Below, in pieces: positions 16,587-25,567 of a stretch of DNA of 64,000 nucleotides. Positions within the stretch are counted from its first letter, which is position 1. Every line of letters begins with the position of its first letter. The notes beneath the pieces were generated by a model that ran no database searches, was not told where the DNA came from, and worked only from the letters and a program-made list of their open reading frames with translations. The translations under genes and the position numbers were made by a program. The stretch is from Melioribacteraceae bacterium. Its GTDB lineage: Bacteria > Bacteroidota > Ignavibacteria > Ignavibacteriales > Melioribacteraceae. The DNA is taken from NCBI GenBank assembly GCA_021647785.1, contig JAKIUC010000011.1, forward strand, positions 1-64,000, read 5' to 3'.

Positions 16587-17933
16587 TTATAGTTTATATG
16601 TAAATCCAAAGACCAAATCTAATTGGTGATATTTTATATCTTTTCTGCTAGGGCTTTTTTGTCCAAAAATTCTTAATCCGTTATATATATTGCCTGCAAA
16701 TCCATAACCTAAACCAAGCGTAATGCTTAGCTTGTCAATATTAAACATTCCACCAGAACGAATGTGAATAATATCCCAATTTGAAAGAGCAAACTTATTA
16801 GTTGTGTTTGGAACAAAAGCTGTTTGATCAGAAGTGATACTGCCATAATATGTAAAATTAGGAGTAACTATATGTTTAATTCCAACCCCAAAATTGATTA
16901 CGGATTTTAAACTATAAGCTGAATTATAATTTACCACCTCTCCTGATGATTGAGCCTTAAATGAATTTGGACTCATTATATTAAATTCACTAACATTATT
17001 AAACCACTCTGCTGTAAAATAAAATGATGTATTCTCCAAGTAGTATGCCGCACCCACCGCAATTGCTAATGATGAACGAAATTGTGATGACAAATTCTCT
17101 TGAAAATCACTAGCAAATGTTGGCAATTCTCCCAAAAGAGATATGTCAGTATTGGTCGCCGATAGATTCATAGCCATTGAGCCTGTACCAAATATATTCA
17201 AACTTGGTGTTGTAACAGTAACCCCAAGCATTAGTGGTTCCAAATTTATACTAACCCCAAATTTAATTAGTGTTCTTAAATTAAAATAAGTGTAATCTTC
17301 AAAAAGTGTTACAACACTATTTGTTCCTGTAGAATCCATTGCTTGTAGCAAGACTTGATTTCTTGCGCTCTGGCTTCTGTAAGGCAAATAAAGGGTTGCA
17401 CCAATTCCAATATTTTCAGAAAGTATTTTTGACCAAGAAATTCCGGGCCAAAATTCTGATAAATTTTCGTAAACAGATGCCTCGTTTGCAATGAAGGAAT
17501 TTTTGGAACTTGAATATGGAGTAAAATTAAGTTCTTGAGAACCAAAATTAAAATCATAGCGAGTTATATATGAAATTACAATTTGATTATCACCAAGCCA
17601 TTTAAATGGTAAACGAATTGCAAAAATACCTGGCGATGCCTTAACGGAAGAAGAAGTTAAATTACTTTCAGTTCCAAAAGCATTATCAATAGATATTAAA
17701 TATGCCTGTATAGAATGTGTAGTAAGAATTAAAGCAGAATCTTTTGTAAACGCCATTGAGCCAGGATTGTAGTATGTAGAGCTTAAATCGGAAACACCAC
17801 CAACAACAAGACCGCCGAGCAGTTCACCATATGTTCCATATTGCTTTGCCCAGTATTGGGTATCCTGTGCAACGGTGTGAACAGTTCCAAAAAAGAGAAT
17901 GGAAGTGAGTATTAATAGTTTAAGTTGCTTCAT
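16587..17933 (-). CDS. FadL/OmpP1-like outer-membrane beta-barrel protein
   Basis: The 448-residue protein has a signal peptide ending in A-Q-D and the N-terminal 'V-G-G-V-S-D-L-S-S-T-Y-Y-N-P-G-S-M-A' segment. That segment is typical of OmpP1/FadL relatives, where the N-terminal hatch carries the 'N-P-A/G' motif. The rest alternates short polar turns with amphipathic strands and ends in an aromatic strand (F-G-F-T-Y-K-L), fit for BAM-dependent insertion. FadL relatives carry hydrophobic compounds across the outer membrane; the substrate here is unknown. Confidence 0.72.
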   Translation of the reverse strand: MKQLKLLILTSILFFGTVHTVAQDTQYWAKQYGTYGELLGGLVVGGVSDLSSTYYNPGSMAFTKDSALILTTHSIQAYLISIDNAFGTESNLTSSSVKASPGIFAIRLPFKWLGDNQIVISYITRYDFNFGSQELNFTPYSSSKNSFIANEASVYENLSEFWPGISWSKILSENIGIGATLYLPYRSQSARNQVLLQAMDSTGTNSVVTLFEDYTYFNLRTLIKFGVSINLEPLMLGVTVTTPSLNIFGTGSMAMNLSATNTDISLLGELPTFASDFQENLSSQFRSSLAIAVGAAYYLENTSFYFTAEWFNNVSEFNIMSPNSFKAQSSGEVVNYNSAYSLKSVINFGVGIKHIVTPNFTYYGSITSDQTAFVPNTTNKFALSNWDIIHIRSGGMFNIDKLSITLGLGYGFAGNIYNGLRIFGQKSPSRKDIKYHQLDLVFGFTYKL

Positions 17934-18062
17934 CTGTTATAGCTTTTGAATTTCGAACACCGAATAAAGAATGATGAATAATGACAGAAAAATGGTGAAG
18001 TTGTTTCCTTTGAGATTCGTTATTCAGAGTTCGATGTTCATTATTCGTTATTAATTTTTATA

Positions 18063-18620
18063 TTAAAACCCAACACCTACGCCAACACTAATCCATGGTT
18101 CACTATTTGAATAAGGTGATTTATCGTCTTGAATTACATCCCACAATGCTTGTGCATATGCCCAAGTGTTCCTTGTAATTTGTTGTGAATATCCAGCCCC
18201 GAGCAAAAGGAATGGCACCCAACTTCTATCACCTTCTATCAATGCTGTTCTATATTTGTAACTATAATATGCAAATTCTGCATGAAGATAAAGTGCTGGA
18301 ATTACTCTAAATCGAGTAAAAACAGAACCACCATAGTTATTAGAGGTAACATCAGTAGTATATCTTGAGTCTTTAACATATTCGTACATCAACTTAACTC
18401 CAGCAGAGAGCTTAGGAGTAACTTTATAGCCCACCATTGGTTCAAGACTAATTCTGAAGTAGTCACCAAAAAAGTTAAAACCAACAGCACCACCATAGTA
18501 AATTTTTTCAGACAAAGGGGTTTTGGGGGTTTGTTTTTGAGTTGCTGCTCTTGTAGAATCTTGCTGAGCTACTGTAAAAGAGAATGCAGTTAATAAAAAT
18601 AATAATAATAGATTTTTCAT
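18063..18620 (-). CDS. Small outer-membrane beta-barrel protein
   Basis: This 185-residue protein has a signal peptide (…T-A-F-S-F-T-V-A-Q), a short charged linker with Thr/Lys/Pro, then about eight amphipathic strands ('G-G-A-V-G-F-N-F-F-G', 'P-K-L-S-A-G-V-K-L-M-Y'). The C-terminal strand is glycine-rich and ends in Phe (V-G-V-G-V-G-F). The size suggests an 8-stranded OmpA/OmpX-like barrel. The family cannot be named and no transport or adhesion motif is visible. The 17934-18062 stretch separating it from the FadL-like gene is repetitive 'attcgttatt'-type DNA. Confidence 0.65.
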   Translation of the reverse strand: MKNLLLLFLLTAFSFTVAQQDSTRAATQKQTPKTPLSEKIYYGGAVGFNFFGDYFRISLEPMVGYKVTPKLSAGVKLMYEYVKDSRYTTDVTSNNYGGSVFTRFRVIPALYLHAEFAYYSYKYRTALIEGDRSWVPFLLLGAGYSQQITRNTWAYAQALWDVIQDDKSPYSNSEPWISVGVGVGF

Positions 18621-18953
18621 AAAAACCCACGCATTTAATTAATAAATAATAATAGTAATTTAATCAGATTTTAAGGTAGTTATCCAGTACCTTAAACGCA
18701 ATAGTGGAGAGATTATCGAATTAAAACCAATTTTAAAATTGGTGTTTTAGAACTATCAGCTACTTTTTTTATATCGGACTAATTCTAAATAATTCAGCAA
18801 ATTTATATTAACCCAAAAGGAGAGATATTAAAAATTATTGAGTATTTATAAATTGAAAAAATTATGTAATTTACATTATTGTTTTAGAGTTGCTAAAATA
18901 TTTATTTTTCTAACTTACTTAATATCTTTTTCTTCATTACAAAAGAGGTTTTT
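18621..18953. other. Divergent intergenic region with a palindrome
   Basis: No gene is seen in these 333 bases between two divergently transcribed genes. They contain a perfect 18-bp palindrome, A-C-C-A-A-T-T-T-T followed by its complement (18726-18743), which could be an operator. An AAAGAGG ribosome site precedes the gene at 18954. Confidence 0.4.
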
Positions 18954-19544
18954 ATGAAAAGTGTACTTAAATCAATGCTATTATTAGCCCTTCTTTTTTA
19001 TGTTGCTGGATGTTCTTCCTCCACAGCAATCAATGATTTTTTTGGAATAAAGATGCCACCAAATGAATCGGATTATTTTAAAATTGTGGCTTACACTGAA
19101 TCCTCTGGAATTTCATATCAGAGTTCACCAAATATGGATCCAAATATATTTGCTTGGGCTGGCTTTGAGGGAGATATTTTAAGAGTTAAATTGGTAAACA
19201 ACTCGGATGCCCCTATTGAGCTTAGTTACGATAGCGACCAGTACATAATTGTAACTAAGGAGAACGAGGAATATATTTGTATAAAAGGTGATATTATTAA
19301 GTATAGCAATTTATCACCAATAAATGAGCAAAACTCTATTGAGCTACTATTGGAGATGCCACAAAATTATTGGGAAACTGTTGGAATGAAGAACACACAA
19401 TCATCAAACCAAGACTATACATTCGATGTTTGGAAAGGACAAAACACATTAGTTATTAATGCGGAAGATGTGAAGCACATAAAAATAAATATTGGTTATA
19501 CTACAAACATAATACTAAAACCTGTTCCTAAAATAGCGTTTTAG
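18954..19544 (+). CDS. Lipoprotein of unknown function
   Basis: The 196-residue protein starts with a lipoprotein signal (…L-F-Y-V-A-G-C-S-S-S), the lipidated Cys being residue 20. The mature part is mostly beta, with a Y-I-I-V-T-K-E-N-E-E-Y core and a C-terminal hydrophobic strand. I recognise no family. The start is supported by an AAAGAGG ribosome site just upstream. It converges with the gene at 19546, leaving one base between the two stops. Confidence 0.65.
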   Translation: MKSVLKSMLLLALLFYVAGCSSSTAINDFFGIKMPPNESDYFKIVAYTESSGISYQSSPNMDPNIFAWAGFEGDILRVKLVNNSDAPIELSYDSDQYIIVTKENEEYICIKGDIIKYSNLSPINEQNSIELLLEMPQNYWETVGMKNTQSSNQDYTFDVWKGQNTLVINAEDVKHIKINIGYTTNIILKPVPKIAF

Positions 19545-19545
19545 A

Positions 19546-20142
19546 CTAATTGCTTCTTACTGTAAAGAAAAGCACAACCGTTACAACAACAGCAGTAATA
19601 GCTACAATTGGTTCCAGCATACTTGGAAAAAACGGCTCTGACGGTACACTACTTTTTGTAAATGGAAGCGAGTTGTTTTCTACAAAGTTTAAACTATTAT
19701 ATGGAATGGTGTCTGTAATGGTATAGTAAAAAGTATCCGCACTTAAAACAGTGGATGAATTTTTTATTGCATACTCACCACTTAAAATAAATTTTCGTTC
19801 TAAAAGATACCCTCCCAAAAGTCCATCTTTAAATAAATCAGAATAGTTAACGCTTGCCCGAAGAATTGAGTACGATATTTTATTATTTCCTTTATCAAAA
19901 CTCACTGTTATTCCACTTCTAACTAATGAATTCTCAAATCTCTTATTTAAAGCTGAATATTCTGCAACCGTTTGATATTCAACATTGTACTCAAAGGTTG
20001 AATCAGATAACTTAGAACTAATTGAGAGTGCTGAGCTATCCACGAGGGAGTTTAGCAATTCAAGATTAGTTCTACCTTGGGTAAAAACTGAAGTAGTTAA
20101 AATTAAAAAGAAAAAAATTATTTTTGTTTTCAAAGTTATCAT
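19546..20142 (-). CDS. Exported protein with C-terminal membrane anchor
   Basis: The 198-residue protein has an N-terminal signal peptide (…L-T-T-S-V-F-T-Q-G) and a single hydrophobic segment near the C-terminus (V-A-I-T-A-V-V-V-T-V-V-L-F-F-T-V) followed by R-S-N. It is therefore probably a periplasmic domain anchored by its tail. The middle has no motif that I know. An upstream gap of 270 bases separates it from the divergent PorQ-like gene. Confidence 0.6.
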   Translation of the reverse strand: MITLKTKIIFFFLILTTSVFTQGRTNLELLNSLVDSSALSISSKLSDSTFEYNVEYQTVAEYSALNKRFENSLVRSGITVSFDKGNNKISYSILRASVNYSDLFKDGLLGGYLLERKFILSGEYAIKNSSTVLSADTFYYTITDTIPYNSLNFVENNSLPFTKSSVPSEPFFPSMLEPIVAITAVVVTVVLFFTVRSN

Positions 20143-20416
20143 CTCTTTTCCTTGTCTTACTTCTTCTCACGGGTTATCCAAATTCTACTACGAATTTAAC
20201 TAATAATTATCTTTTCTCAAAAAAGATATCGGTTAGTCGCAACTATTACAGTAAAACAAAAACTCTCTAAAAGCCAAACTTTGGTTTTAGTTTTAAAAAT
20301 ATTCCAAATTTTTCCCTTGTTGATATTGGTTAACTTTAACTAATTTGTGTACTTAAAAATGGGATGCAATTTCTTTCTCTTATAATTAAGTTTGTAGGTT
20401 CACATTTAGGTTATTT

Positions 20417-21337
20417 ATGAAAAACATTAAAATAATTATTGTACTACTTTTTGGAATTGTTACTCAAAGTTTAGGACAAAACACTTATGATTTTTTAAGG
20501 GTTGATTCAAGTCCGCGTGCTGCTGCCCTTGCTGGTGCTTACGTTGCTATTAACGACGACCCAAATATAATATTTTACAACCCTGCAGGCATTACAAATG
20601 TTGAAAATGTTCCCATCTCATTTTCATTCATGAAATATATAGTTGATATTAATTCTGTATCATTGGCATCAACGTTTAACATTGATGGAATTGGAAAATT
20701 TGCATCATCACTGCAATATATCAATTATGGTGATTTTGAAGAACGTGATGAATCTGGAAATAAACTTGGCAACTTTAAACCTAGCGATTTAGCACTTACT
20801 CTTGCTTATGGAAATAGCTTTGATGAAAACCTCACATATGGAATTGGATTAAAATTAATATATTCGAATATTGCTGATTATACTTCGCTTGGAGTTGCAG
20901 GAGATTTTGGAATACAATACTCACTCCCACAAAATGGCTGGAATTTTGGGTTGTCAATTTTAAACATTGGAAATCAATTAACATATTATAATGAGGCAAG
21001 AGAAGACCTTCCAACCTCAATTCAACTTGGTGGTTCAAAAAAACTTGAGCATATGCCGCTTCAATTGTTTTTTGCTTTTACACGGCTAAACGATGAAGAC
21101 CGTTTAAAGTTTTTTAATATAGGTGCCGAGTTTACTTTAAGTAAAATTATTCAACTTCGTTTTGGTTATAATAATATTAAGAGAGAAGAATATAAAGTTG
21201 CATCTTCAGCAGGGCTTGGTGGTTTTAGTTTTGGTATTGGCATTGATGTTAAAGGCTATGATGTGGATTATGCTTTCAATTCAATGGGTGATATTGGAAC
21301 AGTACATCGTATCGGAGTTACAGCAGTAATTAGATAG
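20417..21337 (+). CDS. porQ: PorV/PorQ-like outer-membrane protein of the type IX secretion system
   Basis: This 306-residue protein has a signal peptide ending in G-Q-N, then 'F-L-R-V-D-S-S-P-R-A-A-A-L-A-G-A-Y', the PorQ-type N-terminus (PorQ proteins read D-F-L-x-L-x-x-S-A-R-x-A-A-L-G-G). Next comes 'D-D-P-N-I-I-F-Y-N-P-A-G', shared with PorV. A FadL-like barrel ending in a short aromatic/hydrophobic strand follows. In T9SS, PorV and PorQ help carry sorting-domain cargo and attach it at the surface. Three cargo-type proteins with type A sorting domains occur in this window (25568-28228, 37935-39497, 57577-60408), which supports the call. Length is close to the PorQ family. Confidence 0.75.
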   Translation: MKNIKIIIVLLFGIVTQSLGQNTYDFLRVDSSPRAAALAGAYVAINDDPNIIFYNPAGITNVENVPISFSFMKYIVDINSVSLASTFNIDGIGKFASSLQYINYGDFEERDESGNKLGNFKPSDLALTLAYGNSFDENLTYGIGLKLIYSNIADYTSLGVAGDFGIQYSLPQNGWNFGLSILNIGNQLTYYNEAREDLPTSIQLGGSKKLEHMPLQLFFAFTRLNDEDRLKFFNIGAEFTLSKIIQLRFGYNNIKREEYKVASSAGLGGFSFGIGIDVKGYDVDYAFNSMGDIGTVHRIGVTAVIR

Positions 21338-21340
21338 CAA

Positions 21341-22480
21341 TTATTTTTTACTATATGGCTCTTCAATATGTTTTTCTGCTTTCTCATGTGATTGCTGAAA
21401 TTCTTTTAAGTCCAGAACCTCCTCGTAATATTTAATAGCTTTTGCTCTCTCACCTTTTATATCATTAAGTTCTCCAAGGTACAAAAGTGAGTTTACAAGA
21501 AACCCAGATTCCAAACCTTTATCAACTACTCGTGAAAGTGAATCACAATTTGCGAAGTGTGTTTCGGCAAGTGTGAGACTATCATTTCGTTTGTAATAAA
21601 CGCCAGCATAATATTCTGCTTCTCTTTTAATCATTTCTGTATAACCAGTGTAGCCCAAATTATATTTATTTATTATGCTTGAAAACATTTTAAATGCTTC
21701 TTTATAATTATTCATTCTTACATTTATTCTCCCTCTATAACTTTCAAATCTTGGATTATTTGGAAACTCAACATTTAACTTCGTAGCATATTCTAAAGCC
21801 CTATTGTTGTTTTTCTCGAAGGAGTAGTAGGATGTCATTAAAAAATAGAGTGCTTCGTATTTTGCGTATTTCCCGTAATCCCCAACAAACATAAGCTGTT
21901 CAATCCCTTTCTTTTTATCTCCTTCAGGGAAAAATATCATCAGAGGTTCAACCATAGGAAACACTTCAGGAATTACTTCAGCAAAATAATTATAAATTCC
22001 AAACCCAAGAATTACATCAGTGTTTGTTGAATCGAGTTCGTATGCTAAAAAGACAAGTGGTAGAGCGTCTTTGCTATCAGCGGCAGCATCAAGCCAGTCT
22101 CCACGCAATGCAGAGAGTCTTCCCCTATACCCCAACGCTCCCCCTTTAAAAAAGATTGCATCCACATTTGTTGGTTCGTTGTCGAGGATTTCATCACACT
22201 GTTCTATAACAACCTCTAATTTATCAACAAGAATGTCGTCATATATTTTGCTTTGCAAGTCAAGTAAAATTCGCCACCATACAATCATTGCACTAAAAAA
22301 GTTGCCAGCCGGATGCTCGGGAAAATCTTTTTTAACAATTACAAAAGTCTTTTCTGCATCATCAAATTTAATAGAATAAATTTGATGAATTCCACTTGTT
22401 ATAAGTGAGTCCAGTTTCTCCTGTTGTGCAGAGAGTGATGAAACAAATAACATTAAAATTAACAAAAGTCTTTTTAGCAT
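21341..22480 (-). CDS. Secreted TPR-repeat protein
   Basis: This 379-residue protein has a signal peptide (…F-V-S-S-L-S-A-Q-Q) and many helical pairs with TPR spacing: 'G-H/N-x-x-A-x-x-F', 'A-D-A-E-K-T-F', 'A-L-E-Y-A-T-K-L', 'A-I-K-Y-Y-E-E-V-L'. Aromatic-rich helices in the middle ('F-G-I-Y-N-Y-F-A-E-V-I-P-E-V-F-P') recall the partial protein at 1031-2217. Such periplasmic TPR proteins often act as scaffolds. It overlaps nothing and converges with the PorQ-like gene, 3 bases apart. Confidence 0.75.
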   Translation of the reverse strand: MLKRLLLILMLFVSSLSAQQEKLDSLITSGIHQIYSIKFDDAEKTFVIVKKDFPEHPAGNFFSAMIVWWRILLDLQSKIYDDILVDKLEVVIEQCDEILDNEPTNVDAIFFKGGALGYRGRLSALRGDWLDAAADSKDALPLVFLAYELDSTNTDVILGFGIYNYFAEVIPEVFPMVEPLMIFFPEGDKKKGIEQLMFVGDYGKYAKYEALYFLMTSYYSFEKNNNRALEYATKLNVEFPNNPRFESYRGRINVRMNNYKEAFKMFSSIINKYNLGYTGYTEMIKREAEYYAGVYYKRNDSLTLAETHFANCDSLSRVVDKGLESGFLVNSLLYLGELNDIKGERAKAIKYYEEVLDLKEFQQSHEKAEKHIEEPYSKK

Positions 22481-22632
22481 AATACTCTATAACTATTAAA
22501 GTGATTTAAAAAGTTACTCTAACCATTACAAAATTTCAATTCATATTTGTTTGACTCTTTATTTAATTCTATTTTAGAGTTGCAAAGTTTTTAATTACCT
22601 GTTATAAAATTAAACAATAAATAAAAACAACT

Positions 22633-24702
22633 TTGATTATATCATTCAAAAACAAATACAACTCGTTTTCACGAAAAACCGACAGCCTATTGGAGAGGGC
22701 ACATTTAACCGAACATACTTCAATGATAATAATTGCAATTATTATTGGTGTTATTGGTGGTTACGCTGCTGTTGGAATAAGATTTTTAATTGAAGAGTTT
22801 TCACAACTCTCCTATCCTGGTGGTGGTACTGTTTTAGAAAACATTATGAACACCCCTTGGTATCTAATAATTCTTGTACCAACTATTGGCGGTTTTATTG
22901 TTGGACCATTAATCTACTTCTTTGCTCCTGAAGCAAAGGGGCACGGAGTTCCGGAAGTGATGCAGGCAATACTGTTAAAGGGAGGGAGAATTCGTCCCCG
23001 CGTCGCATTAGTAAAAGCACTTGCATCAGCAATCACAATAGGAACTGGAGGCTCTGTTGGGCGTGAAGGACCTATAATCCAAATTGGCTCAAGCATTGGT
23101 TCTACTGTTGGGCAAATATTTAAAGTGCCTCACAAAAAATTAAAAACCTTAGTTGCCTGCGGTGCTGCTGCGGGCATTGCAGCAGCTTTTAATGCACCAA
23201 TTGCCGGTGCCCTTTTTGCAGTTGAAATAATTTTAATGGATTTTGCTGTAGCACAATTTTCTCCTATTGTTATTTCTGCTGTTATGGCAACTGTAATTTC
23301 ACATAGCTACGAAGGTAACCTTGCGGCATTTTCAGTTCCAGCCTACGAGTACGCTTCTCCGTATGAATTAGGGTTCTATTTTATTCTTGGTGCTGCTTGT
23401 GGTTTGGTTTCTTATCTCTTTATTAAGACACTCTATTTTTCGGAAGATTTTTTTGATGAAAAAGTGAAGATTCCAGAATATCTAAAACCTGTTGTTGGTG
23501 GTGCTGGTATTGGTGTTATGGCACTTCTCTTTCCGCAAGTAATGGGTGTTGGGTACGATTCAATAAATAACGCTCTTCTAGGAAACATGATTTGGTATGT
23601 TGCTCTTGGGTTGGTTTTCTTAAAGATTATTTCTACCTCATTAACTTTAGGGTCAGGTGGTTCTGGCGGTATCTTTGCCCCAGCTCTTTTTATGGGAGCC
23701 ATGCTTGGATATTTTTTTGGGGCACTTGTTAACCAATACTTTCCTGATATAACCGCTGGGGCTGGGGCTTATGCTTTAGTTGCAATGGGCGGATTAGTTG
23801 CAGGCACAACACGTGCTCCAATTACAGCAATAATAATTGTCTTCGAGCTAACTTACGATTACGAGATTATACTTCCATTAATGATTACTTCAATTGTAAG
23901 CCTAATAGTCTCCTCGTATTTATCACAAGAATCTATTTATACTTTAAAATTATTACTTAGAGGAATTAACATAAAAGAGGGAACAGAGACCAATGTAATG
24001 GAATCGATATATGTTAAGGATATTTACAATAAGGAATTTACTTCAATTGAAGCAACTGATAATTTTAATAAAGTGGTTAATACGGTACTAAGCGGAAAGG
24101 GTGTTGAGTTCCCTGTTATTGATAAAAACAACAATATTGTAGGTATTATTTCAATGAATGATTTAAAAGAATTATTCTTTGAAAAAGACTCTTTGAACTC
24201 CCTCTTAATTGCTGGTGATTTAGCAAACACAGATTTCCAAGTTTTAACTATTGAAGATAATTGTAAGCAGGCACTGGAAATAATGAAACTTTACGATTTT
24301 GAAGCCATTCCAATTGTTGAAGCATTTAACTCCAAAATAATTATAGGAATGCTTTGGAGAAAGGATATCCAAGATGCATATCAAAAAGAGATTAACAGAA
24401 TAGAGTTAACAAATAATCTTGCAAGCAGCATCTCTATGAAAGAGGAAGTAACAAATATCCATTTTATGGAAGGGTACTCGCTTGCTGAGGTAAAAGTACC
24501 AGAGTCGTTTGTTGGTAAATCGATAAAAGAGCTTAATATTAGGGCAAAATATGGAGTTGATGTGCTTTCAATTAAAAGTGATAAAAAAAGTGGAACAAAT
24601 ATTAATGCAATTCCAAATCCGGATTATGTTTTTAAGAGTATTGATTCGATTGTGATTGCTGGTGAAATAAAAAAAATAAATAGAATAAAAAATCTTGATT
24701 AA
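22633..24702 (+). CDS. ClC chloride channel / H+/Cl- antiporter with CBS pair and TrkA-C domain
   Basis: The start is a TTG at 22633 (no nearby in-frame ATG before 22723 and no clear ribosome site, so the start is uncertain). About residues 30-430 form the ClC pore, with selectivity-filter motifs 'G-H-G-V-P-E-V', 'G-S-V-G-R-E-G-P' (the gating Glu is present, so an exchanger is possible) and 'G-G-I-F-A-P'. Two CBS domains follow (about 450-570), which bind adenine nucleotides in relatives. A TrkA-C-like ligand-binding domain closes the protein ('G-K-S-I-K-E-L-N-I-R-A-K-Y-G'). It is an inner-membrane protein. The 689-residue length fits this long bacterial architecture. Confidence 0.93.
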   Translation: MIISFKNKYNSFSRKTDSLLERAHLTEHTSMIIIAIIIGVIGGYAAVGIRFLIEEFSQLSYPGGGTVLENIMNTPWYLIILVPTIGGFIVGPLIYFFAPEAKGHGVPEVMQAILLKGGRIRPRVALVKALASAITIGTGGSVGREGPIIQIGSSIGSTVGQIFKVPHKKLKTLVACGAAAGIAAAFNAPIAGALFAVEIILMDFAVAQFSPIVISAVMATVISHSYEGNLAAFSVPAYEYASPYELGFYFILGAACGLVSYLFIKTLYFSEDFFDEKVKIPEYLKPVVGGAGIGVMALLFPQVMGVGYDSINNALLGNMIWYVALGLVFLKIISTSLTLGSGGSGGIFAPALFMGAMLGYFFGALVNQYFPDITAGAGAYALVAMGGLVAGTTRAPITAIIIVFELTYDYEIILPLMITSIVSLIVSSYLSQESIYTLKLLLRGINIKEGTETNVMESIYVKDIYNKEFTSIEATDNFNKVVNTVLSGKGVEFPVIDKNNNIVGIISMNDLKELFFEKDSLNSLLIAGDLANTDFQVLTIEDNCKQALEIMKLYDFEAIPIVEAFNSKIIIGMLWRKDIQDAYQKEINRIELTNNLASSISMKEEVTNIHFMEGYSLAEVKVPESFVGKSIKELNIRAKYGVDVLSIKSDKKSGTNINAIPNPDYVFKSIDSIVIAGEIKKINRIKNLD

Positions 24703-24736
24703 TCTTTAATCTCTGTTATCTTAATTTGTTTTTCAA

Positions 24737-24761
24737 GGGGAAGATGCCCTCATTCTTCCCC
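24737..24761. terminator. Hairpin between convergent genes
   Basis: An 8-bp stem (GGGGAAGA at 24737-24744, TCTTCCCC at 24754-24761) with a 9-base loop lies 35 bases after the ClC stop and 19 before the end of the convergent small membrane gene. There is no clean T-run on either side, so its activity as a terminator is uncertain. Confidence 0.4.
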
Positions 24762-24779
24762 CCAGCCCAGAAATTAAGA

Positions 24780-25037
24780 TTACATTATTTCAGAATCCTT
24801 AAAATTCTCTAAAAATTTAATAAGGGATAATAAAATAAAACCTATAAATGGAAGTATAAAATCGGTTGGTTCAAGTTGCAGTTCTTCACTTGCCTGAATA
24901 AAAACAGAAATGCTTTTGGTTGCTAATAATATGAAAAGAAAAAGGAAATACCCACCAATACCTGCAAGCAGTGATTTTTTAATGTTTAACATTACTGATA
25001 CCTTTACTCTTTCTTCAACTACGTTATCTCTTTCCAC
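24780..25037 (-). CDS. Small two-TM membrane protein
   Basis: The 85-residue protein starts with GTG at 25037. An AAAGGAG ribosome site about 6 bases upstream is strong support. It has two hydrophobic segments (about residues 26-46 and 61-77) with a short acidic loop between and the charged tail K-F-L-E-N-F-K-D. No family is recognised. A non-coding stretch of 52 bases separates it from the small frame at 25090. Confidence 0.6.
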   Translation of the reverse strand: MERDNVVEERVKVSVMLNIKKSLLAGIGGYFLFLFILLATKSISVFIQASEELQLEPTDFILPFIGFILLSLIKFLENFKDSEIM

Positions 25038-25089
25038 TGTATCTCCTTTAATTTCGGGAGAGGATGAGGTCCTGTGACGTTCCTCTCCC

Positions 25090-25290
25090 TTAAATTGTGC
25101 CCCAACCTAATTTTTTATAACTTTTATATACCAATAGGTGTAAAGCGATACACTTAGCAATAACACTACTGATGTTACTAAAATAATATTCATTCTTTCC
25201 TCCCCAGCTTTTATGAAGAACGCTTTGTTCTACAGCACTATACAATACAATGATAGTGCCAATTAAAATAATCTCTTTTTTGAAGCCCAA
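25090..25290 (-). CDS. Possible small membrane protein starting inside a duplicated repeat
   Basis: A 66-codon frame from TTG 25290 has one hydrophobic segment near its start (E-I-I-L-I-G-T-I-I-V-L-Y). Its first ~22 codons lie in repeat copy 1. Copy 2 (28536-28735) encodes the same peptide with conservative changes, but with a stop after I-I-V. That amino-acid-level conservation hints at real coding, with copy 2 broken. The start codon is weak and not conserved, so confidence is low. Confidence 0.3.
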   Translation of the reverse strand: MGFKKEIILIGTIIVLYSAVEQSVLHKSWGGKNEYYFSNISSVIAKCIALHLLVYKSYKKLGWGTI

Positions 25291-25430
25291 AAGACCTTTT
25301 GCTTATTGTATAACATCCATAATTAAAGAACACTTTAAAGTTTCATTAAAGGATACTTTAAAAATTAAAGGTTACTTTAAAGTGTTTTTCTCTTTTATTT
25401 TCTCTATTCTTAGTAAACTATTGTTTTGTT
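25223..25430. repeat. Diverged interspersed repeat, copy 1
   Basis: This ~200-bp stretch is matched by 28536-28735 in the same orientation at roughly 75-80% identity by eye, with long identical runs such as 'ttttgcttattgtataacat' and 'ccataattaaagaac'. Inside it are three tandem units of about 20 bp, each 'attaaag-N3-ACTTTAAA' (ACTTTAAA at 25332, 25355 and 25374). Two of them are perfect 10-bp palindromes, ACTTTAAAGT. Spacing of 19-23 bp is about two helical turns, as in operator arrays. No transposase is associated. Confidence 0.7.
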
Positions 25431-25567
25431 AATCATAAAATGACTAATAGACCCAACATTGCAGAAAACCTTGAAAAGGAAAGTGTGTAACCATTCTGCT
25501 TGAGTTGTTTGATATACTTACGTTTTAATTGGGGCAAGTTATTTACTTACCCCATAATTCTATTTCC

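Noticed and set aside
25320-25390. Tandem units considered as a CRISPR array or replication iterons
   Set aside because: Only three ~20-bp units, no spacers of constant length, no cas genes and no replication initiator nearby. An operator array or decayed repeat is more sensible.
25250-25432. Plus-strand 60-codon frame across repeat copy 1
   Set aside because: Composition is AT-rich low complexity ('F-K-V-S-L-K-D-T-L-K'), produced by the tandem ACTTTAAA units; copy 2 does not keep it and there is no ribosome site.
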